A stretch of DNA of 64,000 bases from Elusimicrobiota bacterium (lineage in GTDB: Bacteria > Elusimicrobiota > Elusimicrobia > UBA1565 > UBA9628): NCBI GenBank assembly GCA_016194705.1, contig JACQAZ010000048.1, positions 1-64,000 on the forward strand, read 5' to 3'. A model generated the notes under the pieces. That model worked only from the letters and a program-made list of their open reading frames with translations, was not told the origin of the DNA and did no database searches. Position numbers and translations under genes: made by a program. Numbering within the stretch: the first letter of the stretch is position 1; each line of letters starts with the position of its first letter. Shown here in pieces: positions 43,587-50,467 of the stretch.

Positions 43587-44858
43587 CTACTTGACGAGCT
43601 TGGCCGCGTCGACGAGGCCCGCGCCCTGCAGGTCGGCCGGATGCTCGGCGCCGGCCGAATCCTTGAGCTTGGTCGCCGCCGCGGTCAGCTTGGCGCGCAC
43701 CGCGCCGTAGCCGTGCGCGCCCGAGGCCACCGCCAGCGCGGCGAGGCCTGCGTTGTGCGGGGTCGCCATCGAGGTGCCCGACATCGTGGCCGTGCCGCCG
43801 CCCGGAGCCAGCGAGAGGACGCTCACGCCCGGTCCGATCAGGGCGACCGCGGGGCCGCCGCTCGAGAAGGAGGCGACCTGGTCGCTCGAGTCCGAGGCGG
43901 CGATCGCGATCGCGCCGTCGTAATGGGCCGGGTACCCGACCGAGTCCTCGCCCGGGCTGTGATAGGAGTTGCCGGCCGCCGCGATGAGCGCGACGTTGTT
44001 GTCCTTCATCGCCTTGACGGCCGCCTCCAGCGAGGCGTTGCCCTGGCTTGCGCCCAGCGACATGCTGGCCACGTCCATGTGCTTCTCGACGGCCCACTGC
44101 ATGCCCGCGATGACGTCGTCGAAGGTGCCGGAGCCGTTGGCGTCGAGCACCTTGACGCCGTAGAGATCCACGCCGGGCGCGACTCCCCAGATGGCGGTGC
44201 CGCCGATGACCTGGCCCTGGCCCGCGATCGTCCCGGAGACGTGCGTGCCGTGGCCGTGGTCGTCCTTGAAGTCGGCTGTCTTGGTGATCGCGTTCCAGCC
44301 GCCCTTGATGACCGGCTTGAGGTCGGGATGGTCGTAGTCGATGCCGGTGTCGATGACCACGAGCTTGACGCCCTGGCCCTTGGTCTTGCCCCAGGCTCCG
44401 GGAGCGTTGACGCGCTGCACGCCCCACGGAAGGGGATCGGCGAGGACGCGCGCCTGACGCGCGGGCTTGAAGGGCGAGATGATCGCATGGATGTCTGGAA
44501 AAACGTTGTCCTGGCTGGGGGCCGAGACGGCCTTGAGCCAGTTGATCTTGGGGTCCTCGTCGACGCGCAGCACCTCGGGCCGGCTCTTGAGCCGGGAGTC
44601 GGCGATGCGGACGTCCGCCGCCGGCATCTCGACGACGACCGCGTTGATGAGCTCGAGCGTGCGCACGACCTGTCCGCCCGAGGCTTCCGCGATCGCGAGC
44701 CGGTCGGCGGCGGGCACGGAGTCCTTGAAGGCCACGATCCGGCGGACCGGTCCGGTTTGCTGGGACGACACGTTCTCGGCGCGCGCGGCGGCCAGGCACA
44801 GCAGTCCCAGTGCCAAGAGCCCGGCGATCATCCCCACCAGCTTCTTCGCTTTGAGCAT
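43587..44858 (-). CDS. Secreted subtilisin-like serine protease (S8)
   Basis: 423 residues. A signal peptide (to about 27) is followed by an inhibitor_I9-like propeptide (35-105) and a peptidase S8 domain with Asp170 (VIDTGIDYDHPD), His203 (GHGTHVSG), Asn297 (AAAGNS) and Ser363 (GTSMATPH). The catalytic set is complete and no C-terminal extra domain follows, so it is a compact extracellular or periplasmic protease. SD AAGGAGG upstream; a GGNCC dyad at 44918-44955 lies in the leader or promoter region. Confidence 0.93.
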   Translation of the reverse strand: MLKAKKLVGMIAGLLALGLLCLAAARAENVSSQQTGPVRRIVAFKDSVPAADRLAIAEASGGQVVRTLELINAVVVEMPAADVRIADSRLKSRPEVLRVDEDPKINWLKAVSAPSQDNVFPDIHAIISPFKPARQARVLADPLPWGVQRVNAPGAWGKTKGQGVKLVVIDTGIDYDHPDLKPVIKGGWNAITKTADFKDDHGHGTHVSGTIAGQGQVIGGTAIWGVAPGVDLYGVKVLDANGSGTFDDVIAGMQWAVEKHMDVASMSLGASQGNASLEAAVKAMKDNNVALIAAAGNSYHSPGEDSVGYPAHYDGAIAIAASDSSDQVASFSSGGPAVALIGPGVSVLSLAPGGGTATMSGTSMATPHNAGLAALAVASGAHGYGAVRAKLTAAATKLKDSAGAEHPADLQGAGLVDAAKLVK

Positions 44859-44917
44859 ACCTTCCTCCTTGATGCCGGCCTCCCAGAGACCGGCGATGTG
44901 CGTATGCTAGCACACTC

Positions 44918-44955
44918 GGGCCAAAAGGCCTAGTGGAAAGATAGGCCTTTAGGGC
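44918..44955. repeat. GGNCC/TAGGCC palindromic block upstream of the subtilase
   Basis: GGGCC, AAAA, GGCCTA, nine bases, TAGGCC, TTTA, GGGC: a near-perfect two-fold symmetric element, the best copy of the recurring dyad in this window. Confidence 0.5.
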
Positions 44956-44960
44956 AATTT

Positions 44961-45497
44961 TTAGGGGGGGTCTTTTTGGGGGCCGAAGAGGCCTCGGCGG
45001 TCGAGGTCGCGCACGTTGGTGGGGAAGGAGCGGGCGGCTTCATCCAGCGAGAATTTCATCAGCGCCAGGGACCAGGCCGAGTCGGGGCAGAGGATGACCG
45101 CGCGGTCGCGCAGGTCGCGCTCCTCGGCGTCCTTGATGATGCGGTCGGCGATGTCCGGGGGCGCCTGCGAGATGACGCGGGTCGTGAAGCCCTGGTTCTT
45201 GAAGTTGTACTCCAAGGCGCGCAGGAGGTCCTTGTAGGAGCTCGAGAGCCAGCGCGCGAACTCGGGCGCGTCGTCTCCGAAGCCCGAGAAGCGCTCCTTG
45301 AAGGCGTCGGGGGTCAGGATCTTCGGCCGCTCGGAGACCACGCGCCCTTCGCGCAGCCGGGTCTTGTTGGCCAGGTCCTCGACCGACGAGATCAAGTGGT
45401 ATTGGATGTCGGTGGCGCCGAAGGTCGAGAGGGCCGCGCGCGGTGCGCGCAGAACCGAGGTCCTTCGGAGGTAGGATTGCATGAGCTTGGCATCCAT
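44961..45497 (-). CDS. Conserved-looking cytoplasmic protein of unknown function
   Basis: 178 residues without signal or TM helix. Contains KDLLRALEYNFKNQGF and DIADRIIKDAEERDL helices and one Cys (VILCPDSAW). No family recognised. The ATG at 45497 lies six bases after a TGA-extended TATAAT with no SD, so likely leaderless. Confidence 0.65.
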   Translation of the reverse strand: MDAKLMQSYLRRTSVLRAPRAALSTFGATDIQYHLISSVEDLANKTRLREGRVVSERPKILTPDAFKERFSGFGDDAPEFARWLSSSYKDLLRALEYNFKNQGFTTRVISQAPPDIADRIIKDAEERDLRDRAVILCPDSAWSLALMKFSLDEAARSFPTNVRDLDRRGLFGPQKDPP

Positions 45498-45503
45498 GCC
45501 CCC

Positions 45504-45509
45504 ATTATA
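45504..45509 (-). promoter_or_regulatory. -10 box (TATAAT, extended TG) six bases before the ATG at 45497
   Basis: TGATATAAT on the minus strand; six-base gap to the start codon. Confidence 0.65.
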
Positions 45510-45593
45510 TCACGCGGCCCCGGGGCGGGCGGCCCGGCGTTTGGGCCAAAGGACCCAGTTGCGGCGTAGGCCTTCCTTATATTAGGATGTGGC

Positions 45594-45665
45594 ATGCAGA
45601 ACGGCACCATCGTGAAGCTTCTCCTGGCCTCGGTCCTGGGCCTGGTTCTTTCCGGCACTTTTTAA
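45594..45665 (+). CDS. Possible 23-residue hydrophobic peptide
   Basis: A short frame from ATG 45594 to TAA 45665. It has a basic residue then a hydrophobic run like a signal peptide (KLLLASVLGLVLSG) and stops at once. Upstream is a TATATT box and AGGATG that could serve as an SD. It lies in the otherwise gene-free stretch 45498-45813, which also has a GGNCC block (45543-45576) and a 7-bp inverted repeat. It may be a leader peptide or the remnant of a secreted-protein gene. Confidence 0.3.
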   Translation: MQNGTIVKLLLASVLGLVLSGTF

Positions 45666-45684
45666 GTTATCACGGACTGATAAC
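45666..45684. repeat. Perfect 7-bp inverted repeat GTTATCA-N5-TGATAAC
   Basis: It follows the TAA of the short frame. No T-run follows, so an operator is more likely than a terminator. About 90 bases upstream of the TATACT box for the next gene. Confidence 0.4.
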
Positions 45685-45774
45685 AAAGCCTCTGTCCCTG
45701 CTCCCTCCCCAACACGGACCAAAGCCTGTCTCGCCGCTTCCCTAGCGCTTCAGGCGGCGCGGCGGCTTGCGCGA

Positions 45775-45780
45775 TATACT
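45775..45780 (+). promoter_or_regulatory. -10 box (TATACT) for the first GPGCG-protein gene
   Basis: Six bases before an in-frame ATG at 45787 and 33 bases before the SD-supported ATG at 45814. Confidence 0.5.
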
Positions 45781-45813
45781 CTTGGCATGACGCAAGAACA
45801 GGAGAACCGCCAA

Positions 45814-46788
45814 ATGACCAAGAGACAGAATCTTTCCCTTCTCATCGTCGCTCTTCAGTTGGCCTTCGCGGCCGGCGCCTTCGCGGAGGGGGGCGGCCGT
45901 TATCCGATCAACTTCGACGGCGGTCCCGGCTGCGGCAGTCTCAAGCTTATGGACGACGGCGGCGGCAAGGGCCCAGGCTGCGGCGGACATAAGATCGCCT
46001 TCGGCGGGGGAGAGGCCGTCATGGAACCTTTCCACGCGATCACGGCCGGCGTCGCCGCGGGGATCAAGAACCTCAACGGCACGCCGGTGCTGCCGGACCT
46101 GTCCTTCCTTCAAGACGGCAAGGACGGGCCGATCATCGATCCCGAGCCCGCGGCCGTGGAGAGGCTCTGGGACGCGCAGGCTCAGCTCAAGGCGATCATC
46201 GCCGATTACAATGCGCGGATCGCTCGCGAGACCGACGACGCGGCCAAGGTCTCTCTCTACAAGATGCGCGACAAGGCGCAGTGGGGCCTCGACCAGGTCA
46301 CGATGGCTCTCGAGAAGCTCGCCAAGGACGGCGCCAAGAACGACAAGCAGGCCAAACTCGATGCGCTGATGAGCCAGGCCGCGTTCCTCAATAAGGTGAT
46401 GTCGGCCTATCTGGGGACTCCCGGGACGTTTTCGGACACTTGGAAGCTTCGGGACGAGGACTTCGATCTCGAGGTCGGCGGCGACGCGATCTACGAGCTC
46501 ATCGTCAAGCGCATCCCGTTCCTCGGCGGCGCCGTGCGCGGCCGCATCCGGATCAGAAGCGGGGAGCAGATGGTCTCCCAGTTCAACTCGCTCAAGTCCG
46601 AGTACTACACCGTCCTGCTCGACGCCTCGCAGACCCTGCGCGACATGGGCAAGAAGCCGGCGGCCGACAAGCGGCTCATCGGGCTGACTTCTTGGGGCTA
46701 CAAGACCGGCGTGGTCTACCCCGACACCCACGACATCGACTCGAAGCCGATCCTGACGAGCGATCAGCGGGACAGCATCATCGACTAG
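45814..46788 (+). CDS. Secreted GPGCG-repeat protein 1, unknown function
   Basis: 324 residues from the ATG at 45814, which has an SD (AGGAG) about ten bases upstream; an ATG at 45787 in frame would add nine polar residues before the signal. The signal peptide ends GAFAEG. Right after it come two glycine/cysteine motifs, GGPGCGS and KGPGCGGH. The rest is helical and charged (about 120-200), then a mixed region with no cysteines recognised as a domain. The same motif begins the mature part of the protein at 47912, while the C-terminal parts are unrelated. Metal or thiol chemistry by the Cys/His motifs is a guess. Confidence 0.72.
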   Translation: MTKRQNLSLLIVALQLAFAAGAFAEGGGRYPINFDGGPGCGSLKLMDDGGGKGPGCGGHKIAFGGGEAVMEPFHAITAGVAAGIKNLNGTPVLPDLSFLQDGKDGPIIDPEPAAVERLWDAQAQLKAIIADYNARIARETDDAAKVSLYKMRDKAQWGLDQVTMALEKLAKDGAKNDKQAKLDALMSQAAFLNKVMSAYLGTPGTFSDTWKLRDEDFDLEVGGDAIYELIVKRIPFLGGAVRGRIRIRSGEQMVSQFNSLKSEYYTVLLDASQTLRDMGKKPAADKRLIGLTSWGYKTGVVYPDTHDIDSKPILTSDQRDSIID

Positions 46789-46797
46789 GGCGATATA

Positions 46798-46828
46798 GCG
46801 CCGCCGGGTAGGCGATGCCCGGCGGCGC
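46798..46828 (+). ncRNA. Conserved-loop stem-loop, copy 1
   Basis: An 11-bp perfect stem (46798-46808/46818-46828, GCGCCGCCGGG) closes the nine-base loop TAGGCGATG. It lies ten bases after the stop of the gene at 46788 and nine bases before copy 2. No T-run follows, so it is not a usual terminator. Confidence 0.65.
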
Positions 46829-46837
46829 TCTCCCGAT

Positions 46838-46868
46838 GGTGCTCCGGGTAGGCGATGCCCGGGGCACC
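46838..46868 (+). ncRNA. Conserved-loop stem-loop, copy 2
   Basis: Stem arms 46838-46848/46858-46868 (GGTGCTCCGGG with CCCGGGGCACC) pair over 11 bp with one T-G wobble. The loop TAGGCGATG and inner CGGG/CCCG are the same as in copies 1 and 3, while the outer stem differs but still pairs. Located 18 bases before the ATG of the next gene. Confidence 0.65.
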
Positions 46869-46886
46869 TTCGGGGGAAAAGAGATC

Positions 46887-47738
46887 ATGAGCAAGAAAAA
46901 CTTGGTTCTGATGACGGTGATGCTGGCTTGCGCCGGAAGCGCCTCGGCGCAATCGGCTCCGCAGACGCTCGAGTCGGCGTTCCAGCAAGCCAAGACCTAC
47001 AGGAAGTACACCCTTGAGGAGCGCTTGAACAAAGAGCTCGAGCGGCTGTACGCCGACGACATCGCGGTGCGCTGCGACGCGGTCGAGCAAATCAAAAGGA
47101 TCGCCTCTGAGGACCTCGTCCGCGGCCGCAAGTGGATCAAGAATCAGGCCGCCGCGCAGTCCGGCTCCGACGCGCTCGAGGTCTCGGAGCGGCTCAAGGA
47201 GGCTCTCGACGCTTTGCCCATGCCGAAAATCCTGTCGGCGAGCCTCAAGATCGTCGGCGAGCCCAAGGTCGGCGAGGAGATCCAGGTCAGCCTGCGGATC
47301 GAGAACATCGGCGAGGGGACCGTCGTCGCGGTCAAGGCGCTCAACGGATTCGTCGACAGCCGCTTCCCCAGCTACGACATCTCGGTCAAGGACGGCTCGG
47401 GGCGCGACGTCGACCAGGCCGTCGACGAGAACCGCCGCGGCACGGGAGCGCTCTTGGTGCTCCGATCCAATGATTTCGTCGCGCTCGAGCCGGGCGCGGA
47501 CTTCAACGCGCTCAACGGCGACTCGGCGCATGTCCCGCTGTGGCACGTGCACGGCCAGCCCTGGAAGCCCGAGAAGCCCGGGCACTACAAGATCAAGGTC
47601 GTCGTCAACTATGCCGAGCCTAGGCTCGAGATCCCGAATTACCTGGACCGTCACGAGAAGGCCGCGCTCGAGGCCTTCGGCAAGCGTTTACCCATGCAGA
47701 AGTTCGAGGCCGAGGCGGAGGTCGAAGTAAAGCCCTGA
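46887..47738 (+). CDS. Secreted protein with Ig-like domain, unknown function
   Basis: 283 residues from the ATG at 46887. The signal peptide ends GSASAQS. A helical part (to about 120, with one Cys in VRCDAVEQIKRIA) precedes a beta-rich Ig-like domain (about 115-283: SASLKIVGEPKVGEEIQVSLRIENIGEGT, HVHGQPWKPEKPGHYKIKVVVNY) of the kind used for adhesion or protein contacts. It lies between the two GPGCG proteins but lacks that motif. Purine-rich CGGGGGAAAAGAG before the ATG could act as an SD. Confidence 0.7.
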   Translation: MSKKNLVLMTVMLACAGSASAQSAPQTLESAFQQAKTYRKYTLEERLNKELERLYADDIAVRCDAVEQIKRIASEDLVRGRKWIKNQAAAQSGSDALEVSERLKEALDALPMPKILSASLKIVGEPKVGEEIQVSLRIENIGEGTVVAVKALNGFVDSRFPSYDISVKDGSGRDVDQAVDENRRGTGALLVLRSNDFVALEPGADFNALNGDSAHVPLWHVHGQPWKPEKPGHYKIKVVVNYAEPRLEIPNYLDRHEKAALEAFGKRLPMQKFEAEAEVEVKP

Positions 47739-47761
47739 TGAAATAAGCAAAAAACCGTTTT

Positions 47762-47801
47762 GCGCCGTCGGGTAGGCGATGCCCGGCGGCGCATCCTTTT
47801 T
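47762..47801 (+). terminator. Conserved-loop stem-loop, copy 3, with T-run
   Basis: Arms 47762-47772/47782-47792 (GCGCCGTCGGG with CCCGGCGGCGC, one wobble) enclose the same TAGGCGATG loop as copies 1 and 2. Here CATCCTTTTT follows, so it can act as the terminator of the gene at 46887-47738. Confidence 0.7.
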
Positions 47802-47811
47802 GGGGGCTAGG

Positions 47812-47856
47812 ACCTAAGGCCCAGACCGGGCCCGGTCCTAAGACACCTGATGGCTC
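47812..47856. repeat. CTAGGACC/GGTCCTAAG inverted block
   Basis: CTAGGACCTAAGG, CCAGACCGGGCC, CGGTCCTAAGACACC: overlapping short inverted repeats of the GGNCC class upstream of the GPGCG-protein gene at 47912. Confidence 0.4.
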
Positions 47857-47869
47857 GGGGCCGCCCTGA

Positions 47870-47875
47870 TATCCT
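47870..47875 (+). promoter_or_regulatory. -10 box (TATCCT) for the second GPGCG-protein gene
   Basis: Six bases before an in-frame ATG at 47882, 36 bases before the G-rich-SD ATG at 47912. Same layout as at 45775. Confidence 0.45.
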
Positions 47876-47911
47876 TATGGCATGCACGGATTCATCTGGG
47901 GGGGAAAATCC

Positions 47912-48535
47912 ATGAAGAAGCTGATCCTTTGGGCGTTTATTTTCGTCGCCGCGTCCGGCTCGGCCTGGTGCAAGGGGCCCGGCTGCGGCAATCTCAATCC
48001 GCCCATTTTGGGAGGCCCCGGCTGCGGCGGCCACAGAGGCCCCGGCTGCGGCGGTCACAGCATACACACCGCGGTGTTCGACGTCGACGCCGCCTGGACC
48101 GCGGTCCAGCGCGCGAAGACCTACGCCAAGGACAACGGCAAGAAGGTCGCTGAGGTCCCCGTCGAACTCGCCGGGATCCTGACGATCATGCCGTACGGCG
48201 ACGAGCCGTCCTGCGGGAAGAACGCCTCGGTCGAGGACCGGATCAAGGCCAAGCAGACCTATTGGGACCTGCAGGCCTTGGTGCTCAACGCAGAAGCCGA
48301 CCGGTTCTATCAGGAGTCGGATGACGCCAAGGACAAGGGCGATTTCTCGGCGGCGCTGAAGGCCGCGACGTCCTCGGCCAAGTTCCGCGGCGCGGCCAAG
48401 ACCGCGGAAGCCATCGTCTCGGACTGCAAGGCCGATGCGGCCTACGCCGACGTGACGGCGAAGAAAGACGAGTCGCCAGAACGGCTCATCAAGAGGAAGA
48501 AGACGCTCTTCGCGAGCCTCTCCGGCGGCAAATAA
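47912..48535 (+). CDS. Secreted GPGCG-repeat protein 2, unknown function
   Basis: 207 residues from the ATG at 47912 after a GGGGGG SD. The signal peptide ends GSAWC. Three motifs follow: KGPGCGNL, GGPGCGGH and RGPGCGGH, then SIH. The codons for the repeated motif differ (GGC/GGT, CCC, GGC/GGT), pointing to selection on the protein. The rest is helical, with two further cysteines (PSCGKN, SDCKA). No family recognised. It ends the cluster with its own terminator. Confidence 0.72.
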   Translation: MKKLILWAFIFVAASGSAWCKGPGCGNLNPPILGGPGCGGHRGPGCGGHSIHTAVFDVDAAWTAVQRAKTYAKDNGKKVAEVPVELAGILTIMPYGDEPSCGKNASVEDRIKAKQTYWDLQALVLNAEADRFYQESDDAKDKGDFSAALKAATSSAKFRGAAKTAEAIVSDCKADAAYADVTAKKDESPERLIKRKKTLFASLSGGK

Positions 48536-48557
48536 GAAGGGAACAGATCGCTTCGCA

Positions 48558-48596
48558 GGGAGCCGGTCTCCGCGAGGGGGCCGGCTCCCAGCTTTT
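48558..48596 (+). terminator. Rho-independent terminator after the second GPGCG-protein gene
   Basis: GGGAGCCGG (48558-48566) pairs with CCGGCTCCC (48581-48589) and is followed by AGCTTTT. Confidence 0.75.
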
Positions 48597-48607
48597 AACA
48601 GCCGCGG

Positions 48608-49045
48608 CTACGATTCGGTGACCTCGTTGGACAGTTGGTTCTTGCCCGGGCCGTCTGTCTTGGGGAAGTGACGCGCCAGCTCCTGGCCCACCTCGCGCAC
48701 GCAGGCCTCGATGCCTTCCGGGTAGCGGCGGGCCGCGAAATGCTCCGTGAGCGTCTTCGCGGCCTTGTCCCAGAGCTTCTGTCCCGCGCGGGCGTGGATG
48801 CCCTCGTCGCCATAGATCGCGAAGCGGTGGTCGAGGTGCGAGATCAGGATCAGCACGCCGTTGCGGCCGTCGGTCTTCTCGAGACCGAGCTTGAAGAAGG
48901 TCCTCTTGGCCAGCTCGAGCGCGTCGCCCTTGCCCGCGCGCCCGATCACGTGGACGTGGATCTCGCCCGCGGTCTTGGCCTCGAGCAGCGCGATCTCCGC
49001 CGCGATGCGCTTTCTTTCGTCGTCCGTCAGGAAATGACGGAACAT
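48608..49045 (-). CDS. TPM-domain protein, cytoplasmic
   Basis: 145 residues from the ATG at 49045. It has the TPM (Psb32/YgcG) fold without a signal peptide: IAAEIALLEAKTAGEIHVHVI, NGVLILISHLDHRFAIYGDEGIHAR, YPEGIEACVREVG. In bacteria such genes often follow a secreted TPM protein and LemA, as here. The role of the system is not settled; envelope homeostasis is usually suggested. A longer frame to 49102 adds 19 residues without homology. Confidence 0.85.
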   Translation of the reverse strand: MFRHFLTDDERKRIAAEIALLEAKTAGEIHVHVIGRAGKGDALELAKRTFFKLGLEKTDGRNGVLILISHLDHRFAIYGDEGIHARAGQKLWDKAAKTLTEHFAARRYPEGIEACVREVGQELARHFPKTDGPGKNQLSNEVTES

Positions 49046-49079
49046 GCGCCGTACTAACCGCGTCCACGCCAGGGGATGT

Positions 49080-49838
49080 TCACCAGCCGCCACTTGCACC
49101 ACCTCCTCCCGAAGAGCCTCCGCCGCCCGAGAACCCGCCGCCGAAATCGCTCCCGCCCGAGGACCACCCGCTCGAGCCCCCGGAACTCGAGCCCTGCGTG
49201 AAATCGATGAAGAACCACGCGCTGTCGCGGGCTCGCTTGCCCATGGTCGAGACCATGACGTTCTGGACGACGACCATGAGCAGAATGAAGACCACGACGA
49301 CGACCGTGACCAGCGCGGAGAAATCCTCCGCGGAACCCGAGGACGGCGGCGGGGGGGCCGCTCCTTTCTCGAGCCGTGCGATGAGGCCGTCGACGACCGC
49401 TTGGACGCCGCCGTCGAAATCCCCGCCCTTGAAATGCGGCACCCCCTGTTCGCGCGCGATCTGCCCCGCCTGAAGGTCGGTGATCGTCCCCTCGAGGCCG
49501 TAGCCGACCTCGACGCGCCACTTGCGGTCTGTCTTGTAGAGGCAGAGCAGGAGCCCGTCGTTGCCCTTGGCGTCGCCGACCTTCCAGGCGCGGAAGACCT
49601 TGTTGGAGTAGTCCTCTAGGCTCTCGCCGTCCATGCTCTGGAACAGGGCGACGACGAACTGGTGATGGGAGCGCTGCGCGAACGAGCTCAGCGTCCGGCT
49701 CAGGCGCTCTTCGGCGGCCGCCGAGACCACGCCCTCGTTGTGGACGTAAGAGCGCGGAGAGGGGGGGATCGCCTTGGCGGCCCAGGCGGCGCCGGGCCAC
49801 AGCAGAAGGAAGGGGAGAGCCAGCCTGAGCCGGCGCAT
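49080..49838 (-). CDS. Secreted/membrane TPM-domain protein (YgcG-like)
   Basis: 252 residues. A signal peptide (LALPFLLLWPGAAWA) precedes a TPM domain (30-160: VHNEGVVSAAAEERLSRTL, HQFVVALFQSMDGESLEDYSNKVFRAWKVGD, GNDGLLLCLY, RKWRVEVGYGLEG). One TM helix (VTVVVVVFILLMVVVQ) and a Gly/Ser-rich tail (GGSSGWSSGG, SGGGGASGGW) follow. Tail and order match the YgcG family next to LemA. Confidence 0.9.
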   Translation of the reverse strand: MRRLRLALPFLLLWPGAAWAAKAIPPSPRSYVHNEGVVSAAAEERLSRTLSSFAQRSHHQFVVALFQSMDGESLEDYSNKVFRAWKVGDAKGNDGLLLCLYKTDRKWRVEVGYGLEGTITDLQAGQIAREQGVPHFKGGDFDGGVQAVVDGLIARLEKGAAPPPPSSGSAEDFSALVTVVVVVFILLMVVVQNVMVSTMGKRARDSAWFFIDFTQGSSSGGSSGWSSGGSDFGGGFSGGGGSSGGGGASGGW

Positions 49839-49842
49839 CGGT

Positions 49843-50436
49843 CTAGAACTTCACCGCGGGCGCCGTCTGGGCCGTCTCTTCGGCGGCGAAGTAGGCCTTT
49901 TCCTTGAAGCCCGCGACCCCGGCGATGACCGAGGCGGGGAAGCGGCGGATGCCCACGTTATAGCCCTGGACGGCCTCGTTGAAGTCGCGCCTGGCGACCG
50001 CGATCCGGTTCTCGGTGCCCTCGAGCTGGTCCTGCAGGCTGCGGAAGTTTTCGGTCGCCTTGATGTTCGGGTAGTTCTCGACGACGGCCATCAGGTGGCT
50101 CAGCGCGCGGCCGAGCTCGCCCTGCGCGTCGGCGAAGCGCTTGAACTGCGCCGGATCGTTGAGCACGGACTTATCCACGGTAAACGAGCCGACCTTGGAG
50201 CGCGCCTCGACGACCGCGGTCAAGGTCGACTTCTCGAAATTGGCCGCGCCCTTGACGGTCTCGACGAGGTTGGGCACGAGGTCGAGGCGGCGCTGGTACT
50301 GCGTCTGGACCTGGGCCCAGGCCGAGTTGACCGCCTCCTGCTTGGTCACGAGGCCGTTGTACACGCCCATGAACCAGAGGCCCAGCATGACGAAGAGCCC
50401 GACGAGCACGCCGACGGCGATCAAAGCGGTTTTCAT
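49843..50436 (-). CDS. lemA: LemA family protein
   Basis: 197 residues. One N-terminal TM helix (LIAVGVLVGLFVMLGLWF), then the LemA helical bundle with YNGLVTKQEAVNSAWAQVQTQYQRR, DLVPNLVETVKG, AVVENYPNIKATENFRSLQDQLEGTENRI and RRDFNEAVQGYN. Head of the lemA-TPM-TPM set. TCTAAT lies six bases before the ATG, no SD. Confidence 0.95.
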   Translation of the reverse strand: MKTALIAVGVLVGLFVMLGLWFMGVYNGLVTKQEAVNSAWAQVQTQYQRRLDLVPNLVETVKGAANFEKSTLTAVVEARSKVGSFTVDKSVLNDPAQFKRFADAQGELGRALSHLMAVVENYPNIKATENFRSLQDQLEGTENRIAVARRDFNEAVQGYNVGIRRFPASVIAGVAGFKEKAYFAAEETAQTAPAVKF

Positions 50437-50442
50437 GGTCTC

Positions 50443-50448
50443 ATTAGA
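50443..50448 (-). promoter_or_regulatory. -10-like box (TCTAAT) six bases before the lemA ATG
   Basis: Weaker hexamer but the same six-base spacing seen at other leaderless candidates. Confidence 0.4.
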
Positions 50449-50467
50449 CCGATTTCCGGGACCGCCG

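Noticed and set aside
46798..46868. Stem-loops 1 and 2 as simple terminators
   Set aside because: No T-run follows either copy, and the tandem placement 18 bases from a start codon does not fit termination alone.
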